Source: Tissierellia bacterium (GTDB lineage: Bacteria > Bacillota_A > Clostridia > Tissierellales > Peptoniphilaceae). From it: a stretch of DNA of 53,078 bases. Positions within the stretch are counted from its first letter, which is position 1. Each line of letters begins with the position of its first letter. Below the pieces are notes generated by a model that was not told the DNA's origin, searched no databases, and saw only the letters and a program-made list of their open reading frames with translations. Shown piece by piece: positions 50,880 to 53,078 of this stretch. Where the stretch lies: positions 1 to 53,078 of the forward strand of contig JAAZCH010000415.1 of the NCBI GenBank assembly GCA_012513395.1, given 5' to 3'. The position numbers were made by a program, and so were the translations under genes.

Positions 50880-51056
50880 TTAGATTTTTTCAACTGACAA
50901 CTTCGCAGAAATTTCATCATCGACCGTTATGATGATTTCATCTCCAACCTCGAAACCTAATTCTTTTAGCCATTTCCCTTGCAATACAATGCGAGGGATT
51001 TTTTCTTTGTATTCTGTTCCTGGTGCATAGGTGACTTTAAGTTTTCGTTCTTTCAT
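50880..51056 (-). CDS. symE: SymE-like toxin
   Basis: A 58-residue protein with the AbrB-like SymE core: RKLKVTYAPG, then IPRIVLQGKWLKELGFEVGD. This closely follows the RxLxVxY...PxIxLxGxWLxxAGFxxG pattern of SymE. In E. coli, SymE is an SOS-induced toxin repressed by the antisense RNA SymR and lies in the restriction cluster next to hsd genes. ATG at 51056 is chosen because AGGAGG lies 8 bases before it; a longer frame starts at 51080. It is convergent with the DUF262 gene, 5 bases apart. A chromosomally similar AbrB antitoxin is an alternative reading. Confidence 0.78.
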   Translation of the reverse strand: MKERKLKVTYAPGTEYKEKIPRIVLQGKWLKELGFEVGDEIIITVDDEISAKLSVEKI

Positions 51057-51080
51057 TTCGAAATCCTCCTGTTTAAGCAT

Positions 51081-51086
51081 ATTATA
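51081..51086 (-). promoter_or_regulatory. -10 box of the symE-like gene
   Basis: TATAAT reads on the minus strand 25 bases before the chosen ATG, giving a very short leader. The -35 (TTCATT at 17 bases) is poor. An in-frame ATG at 51080 would leave almost no leader, which supports the downstream start. Confidence 0.5.
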
Positions 51087-51211
51087 GTAAAATGATCAGG
51101 AGAAATGAAGATTGAATTCAATTTATGCCATTAAGGTGCTCAAATAAATCCAGAAGCTCATTCTTAATCCAATGTTATATTTTGAAAATGAAATTGGTAA
51201 ATGAGAAAGAA

Positions 51212-51234
51212 GAGAGACAGTAGCACTATCTCTC
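51212..51234 (-). terminator. Terminator hairpin after the relaxase gene
   Basis: A 9-base stem (GAGAGATAG / CTGTCTCTC, 5-base loop) includes the TAG stop of the relaxase. A pyrimidine-rich run follows on the minus strand. Confidence 0.6.
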
Positions 51235-52557
51235 CATCTCTTTCCCCATGTATTGCTCAAAGTTTTTACGGATGGTGAATAGGTCATCCATATTGGTTTT
51301 TGAATCAGAATACTCTTTCATCAGTGTATTCTTTTTTTCTTGAAGAATATCTAATTCAGCCAAGATTTCTTTGGTATCTGGTAGCGTCTTATAAGTTTTC
51401 AGCAGTTCCGTTGCAGCCACTTTATAAAGAGAGATTTCTCTGGAATATTCGTCTTCAAATTGCTTATCATCTGAATTATCCTTGTGATATTTATAAATTT
51501 CCTTGAACCGTTTGACGGTATGAGCATGTTCCATTACCGATGATAGTTGAGTCGATTTATCATCAATTAATTTTATCTTTTCTTGTAATTCTTGACGTTT
51601 ATCAGCTCCTTCCTGAATGAGAACATCTAGTTGTGCAACAGACTTAATACCTTGCTCTCGAAGAAAAATAACAGATCCAGCCATTACTTTTAAATTGTGC
51701 TTTTTAGCCCAGAATTCATATCCTTTTGATTCTTTTACCTTTGGGTTTGACTCAACATCAATTATCATTTTAACTCTTGATTTTGGCTTTTCTGAGCGTG
51801 TGTTGACAGCCGCTAGAATCCTTTCCTTGATTCTTTCTTCGGTATAATCTTCTCCGATTGTTTTAGCTCTAGTAAATCTTTCTTTGTCCTTATGCTTAAG
51901 GGCAATGTGTTTTCCTTGCTTGATTTCATAACCTTGTAAACTCATTTTTGACAGAAATTCATCCCAGTCTTTTGATTGCTTGATGAGTCGATCGATATCA
52001 AATTGAAGTTTGCTTTTCCAAGAAGTTCCTCCATTGTGCTGTTCATTTTCATACCAGCTTTTGCCGTTAGTCTTATATTTTTTCTTGTAGGCTTCATAAT
52101 ATTCGTCTATCACACTGAGGTTATTTTCTTTGCACAAAGTATCGCTTTGAAAGCGAATTTGATGATAGCTCCGCTTATTCGATTGGTAGCATTTGCCAGT
52201 CTTACTATTCACATTATTGAAGATGATATGGTTGTGAATATGACCCTTATCGAGATGAGTTGAAAGTACGTATTGGTATTCATCTTTTAAGATTTTTCGG
52301 CATAGTTCCAGTCCAATTTCATGTGCCTTTTCTGGTGTTGTTTCCCCTGGATAAAATGATTGAATAAGATGTCTGGCAAGAACTGATCCACTTGTATTTG
52401 CTTCTTCCCTAGTTTTCATAAATGCTGTGTGAGCGGAAATAGGGTGACAAAGGTAAGAGGAAACTAGTAACTTCTCATCTGTTTTATCTGCGTTTGTGAT
52501 GTAGTCAATGGCATAATTCAAGGTTGATTTTATGGGATGAATCTTTGTAATAGCCAT
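51226..52557 (-). CDS. MobA/VirD2-type relaxase (MOBP-like)
   Basis: A 443-residue relaxase. The N-terminal nuclease domain (about 1-200) begins AITKIHPIKSTLNYAIDYI and contains the HUH metal motif HLDKGHIHNH (101-110, with H106, H108 and H110). Candidate catalytic Tyr residues lie at 15 and 19. The C-terminal half is helical and coiled. It nicks oriT and pilots the strand into the recipient. ATG at 52557 is one base after the mobC stop with GAGGA upstream, so the pair is coupled. Its strand is opposite to the transfer genes. A terminator hairpin covers its stop. Confidence 0.92.
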   Translation of the reverse strand: MAITKIHPIKSTLNYAIDYITNADKTDEKLLVSSYLCHPISAHTAFMKTREEANTSGSVLARHLIQSFYPGETTPEKAHEIGLELCRKILKDEYQYVLSTHLDKGHIHNHIIFNNVNSKTGKCYQSNKRSYHQIRFQSDTLCKENNLSVIDEYYEAYKKKYKTNGKSWYENEQHNGGTSWKSKLQFDIDRLIKQSKDWDEFLSKMSLQGYEIKQGKHIALKHKDKERFTRAKTIGEDYTEERIKERILAAVNTRSEKPKSRVKMIIDVESNPKVKESKGYEFWAKKHNLKVMAGSVIFLREQGIKSVAQLDVLIQEGADKRQELQEKIKLIDDKSTQLSSVMEHAHTVKRFKEIYKYHKDNSDDKQFEDEYSREISLYKVAATELLKTYKTLPDTKEILAELDILQEKKNTLMKEYSDSKTNMDDLFTIRKNFEQYMGKEMER

Positions 52558-52558
52558 T

Positions 52559-52915
52559 TTAGTTGTCCTCATTTTTTCGTGTTCTATCAAGAAGTAAGGT
52601 GTGAATTTGCCATAGCTCTTTTGAGAACTGTTCTATCTCTTCACTCATATCATTGATGTCATCTTTATAAATAATTCCAGTAGAATTCACTCGTTTAGCG
52701 ATTTGATTGATGTTGTTTGTTGCATTGGCAAGTAGTCCTTGTAGTTCGTTGAAGGGTTTTAAATCTACAGTATAGATTTCTTTTTCTAATACGCACTTTC
52801 TCAAAAAGTGGTTCATGCTTTTGCATTTTGCTTGTCTCATCTTTGCTTGAAACAATTCTTTTTCTTCCTTGGTTAGTTTTATTTCTAATCTCTCTGTTCT
52901 TACTCTATTTGCCAT
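52559..52915 (-). CDS. mobC: MobC-like relaxosome accessory protein
   Basis: A 118-residue protein. The N-terminal half resembles a ribbon-helix-helix DNA-binding domain (RTERLEIKLTKEEKELFQAK, then KSMNHFLRKCVLEKEI). The C-terminal half has the MobC signature LQGLLANATNNINQIAKRVN. It should bind oriT and aid strand opening for the relaxase. ATG at 52915 follows AAGGAGG by 9 bases; a longer frame to 53017 crosses the oriT-like region and lacks a ribosome binding site. Confidence 0.88.
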   Translation of the reverse strand: MANRVRTERLEIKLTKEEKELFQAKMRQAKCKSMNHFLRKCVLEKEIYTVDLKPFNELQGLLANATNNINQIAKRVNSTGIIYKDDINDMSEEIEQFSKELWQIHTLLLDRTRKNEDN

Positions 52916-52947
52916 AATGGTATCCTCCTTGGAATGTTTTTGGGGTC

Positions 52948-53043
52948 TTAGGGTTCTCCCTAACAAGTTAAAATTGATATAAAAAAGGAGCAGGGGATTT
53001 GGTTCCTGCTCCATCAATTTTTCGTAAGTGTCCGTACACTTAC
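52948..53043. other. Candidate origin of transfer (oriT)
   Basis: Directly upstream of mobC are three hairpins: TTAGGG/CCCTAA (52948-52963), GGAGCAGG/CCTGCTCC (52987-53012), and a perfect GTAAGTGT/ACACTTAC (53024-53043, loop CCGT). GTAAGTGT-CCGT resembles the GTAAGTGCGCCCT nick region of IncQ/pIP501-type oriTs served by MOBP/MOBQ relaxases, with an inverted repeat 11 bases before it as expected. The middle hairpin also has a T6 tract on the minus strand and may attenuate mobC. Confidence 0.6.
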
Positions 53044-53078
53044 TGTGCTTGCTACAAAAGAATGATTTGTAGATCAGC

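Larger units (their letters stand above)
9561..53078 (+). mobile_element. Tn1549-family-like integrative conjugative element with defence cargo (right end outside window)
   Basis: At about 9560 the base composition drops to AT-rich and the gene content changes to a Firmicutes-style conjugation set: RepA_N, DnaC-like, PcfB, VirD4, SSB, Maff2, VirB6-like, PrgI, VirB4, M23/lysozyme hydrolase, DUF4315, DUF4366, TopB, C5 methyltransferase, giant SNF2 protein, MobC and relaxase. The order from SSB to SNF2 is that of Tn1549-like elements. The left end interrupts mod. No integrase, excisionase or second attachment site is visible, so the length and recombinase class are unknown. The element appears complete for transfer (relaxase, coupling protein, VirB3/4/6 analogues, hydrolase). 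Confidence 0.88.

Noticed and set aside
51090..53078. Integrase or right end of the ICE
   Set aside because: No recombinase frame or mod 3' fragment is present; the window ends just past the oriT-like region.

Overview
The window joins two DNAs of different origin. Positions 1 to about 9560 look like the chromosome of a moderate-GC bacterium, most likely Chloroflexota (Anaerolineae). I infer this from the gene mix, the Thr/Pro-rich membrane-anchored small protein, frequent TTG starts and C-rich/G-rich intergenic repeats; no ribosomal marker confirms it. From about 9561 to the right edge lies an AT-rich integrative and conjugative element (ICE) of Firmicutes type, related to the Tn1549 family. 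Its right end and integrase are outside the window.

Chromosomal part: a partial M42-type peptidase and a small membrane-anchored protein (minus strand), a 35-residue Lys-rich protein, two tRNA-Ala genes (GGC and CGC, minus strand), a P2A-type Ca2+-ATPase, an AI-2E/PerM family permease, and a two-gene unit of a condensation-fold acyltransferase plus a zinc-ribbon membrane protein. Intergenic spaces carry G-run repeats with G-quadruplex potential and a MITE-like inverted repeat. The last chromosomal gene is a type III DNA methyltransferase (mod), cut inside its SAM-binding motif (DFFSG) by the ICE.

ICE backbone (9796-38279, plus strand): replication initiator and DnaC-like loader, PcfB-like protein, a BRO/KilAC antirepressor-like protein, VirD4 coupling ATPase, a lipoprotein, SSB, Maff2, VirB6-like, PrgI (VirB3-like), VirB4, a bifunctional wall hydrolase (M23 plus lysozyme-like), DUF4315, a large LRR_5/coiled-coil/DUF4366 surface protein, topoisomerase III, a C5 cytosine methyltransferase, a 2961-residue ArdC-methylase-SNF2 protein and a second SSB. 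Hairpins stand in front of many transcription units. A TnpV-like gene with its own ribosome binding site is nested out of frame inside the giant SNF2 gene. The relaxase, MobC and a candidate oriT lie at the right edge on the minus strand.

Cargo (38354-51056): a compact, apparently co-transcribed defence island. In order it encodes an XRE regulator, a type III Mod and Res, a 1246-residue KAP/YobI-like membrane P-loop NTPase, a GmrSD-type DUF262-HNH protein and a second DUF262 protein without a visible nuclease domain. A convergent SymE-like gene follows. Type III restriction-modification thus sits with a membrane NTPase, a modification-dependent-type nuclease pair and a SymE-type toxin. This is the best candidate in the window for an undescribed composite defence system. 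The ICE inactivates a resident type III mod gene while bringing its own complete type III system.
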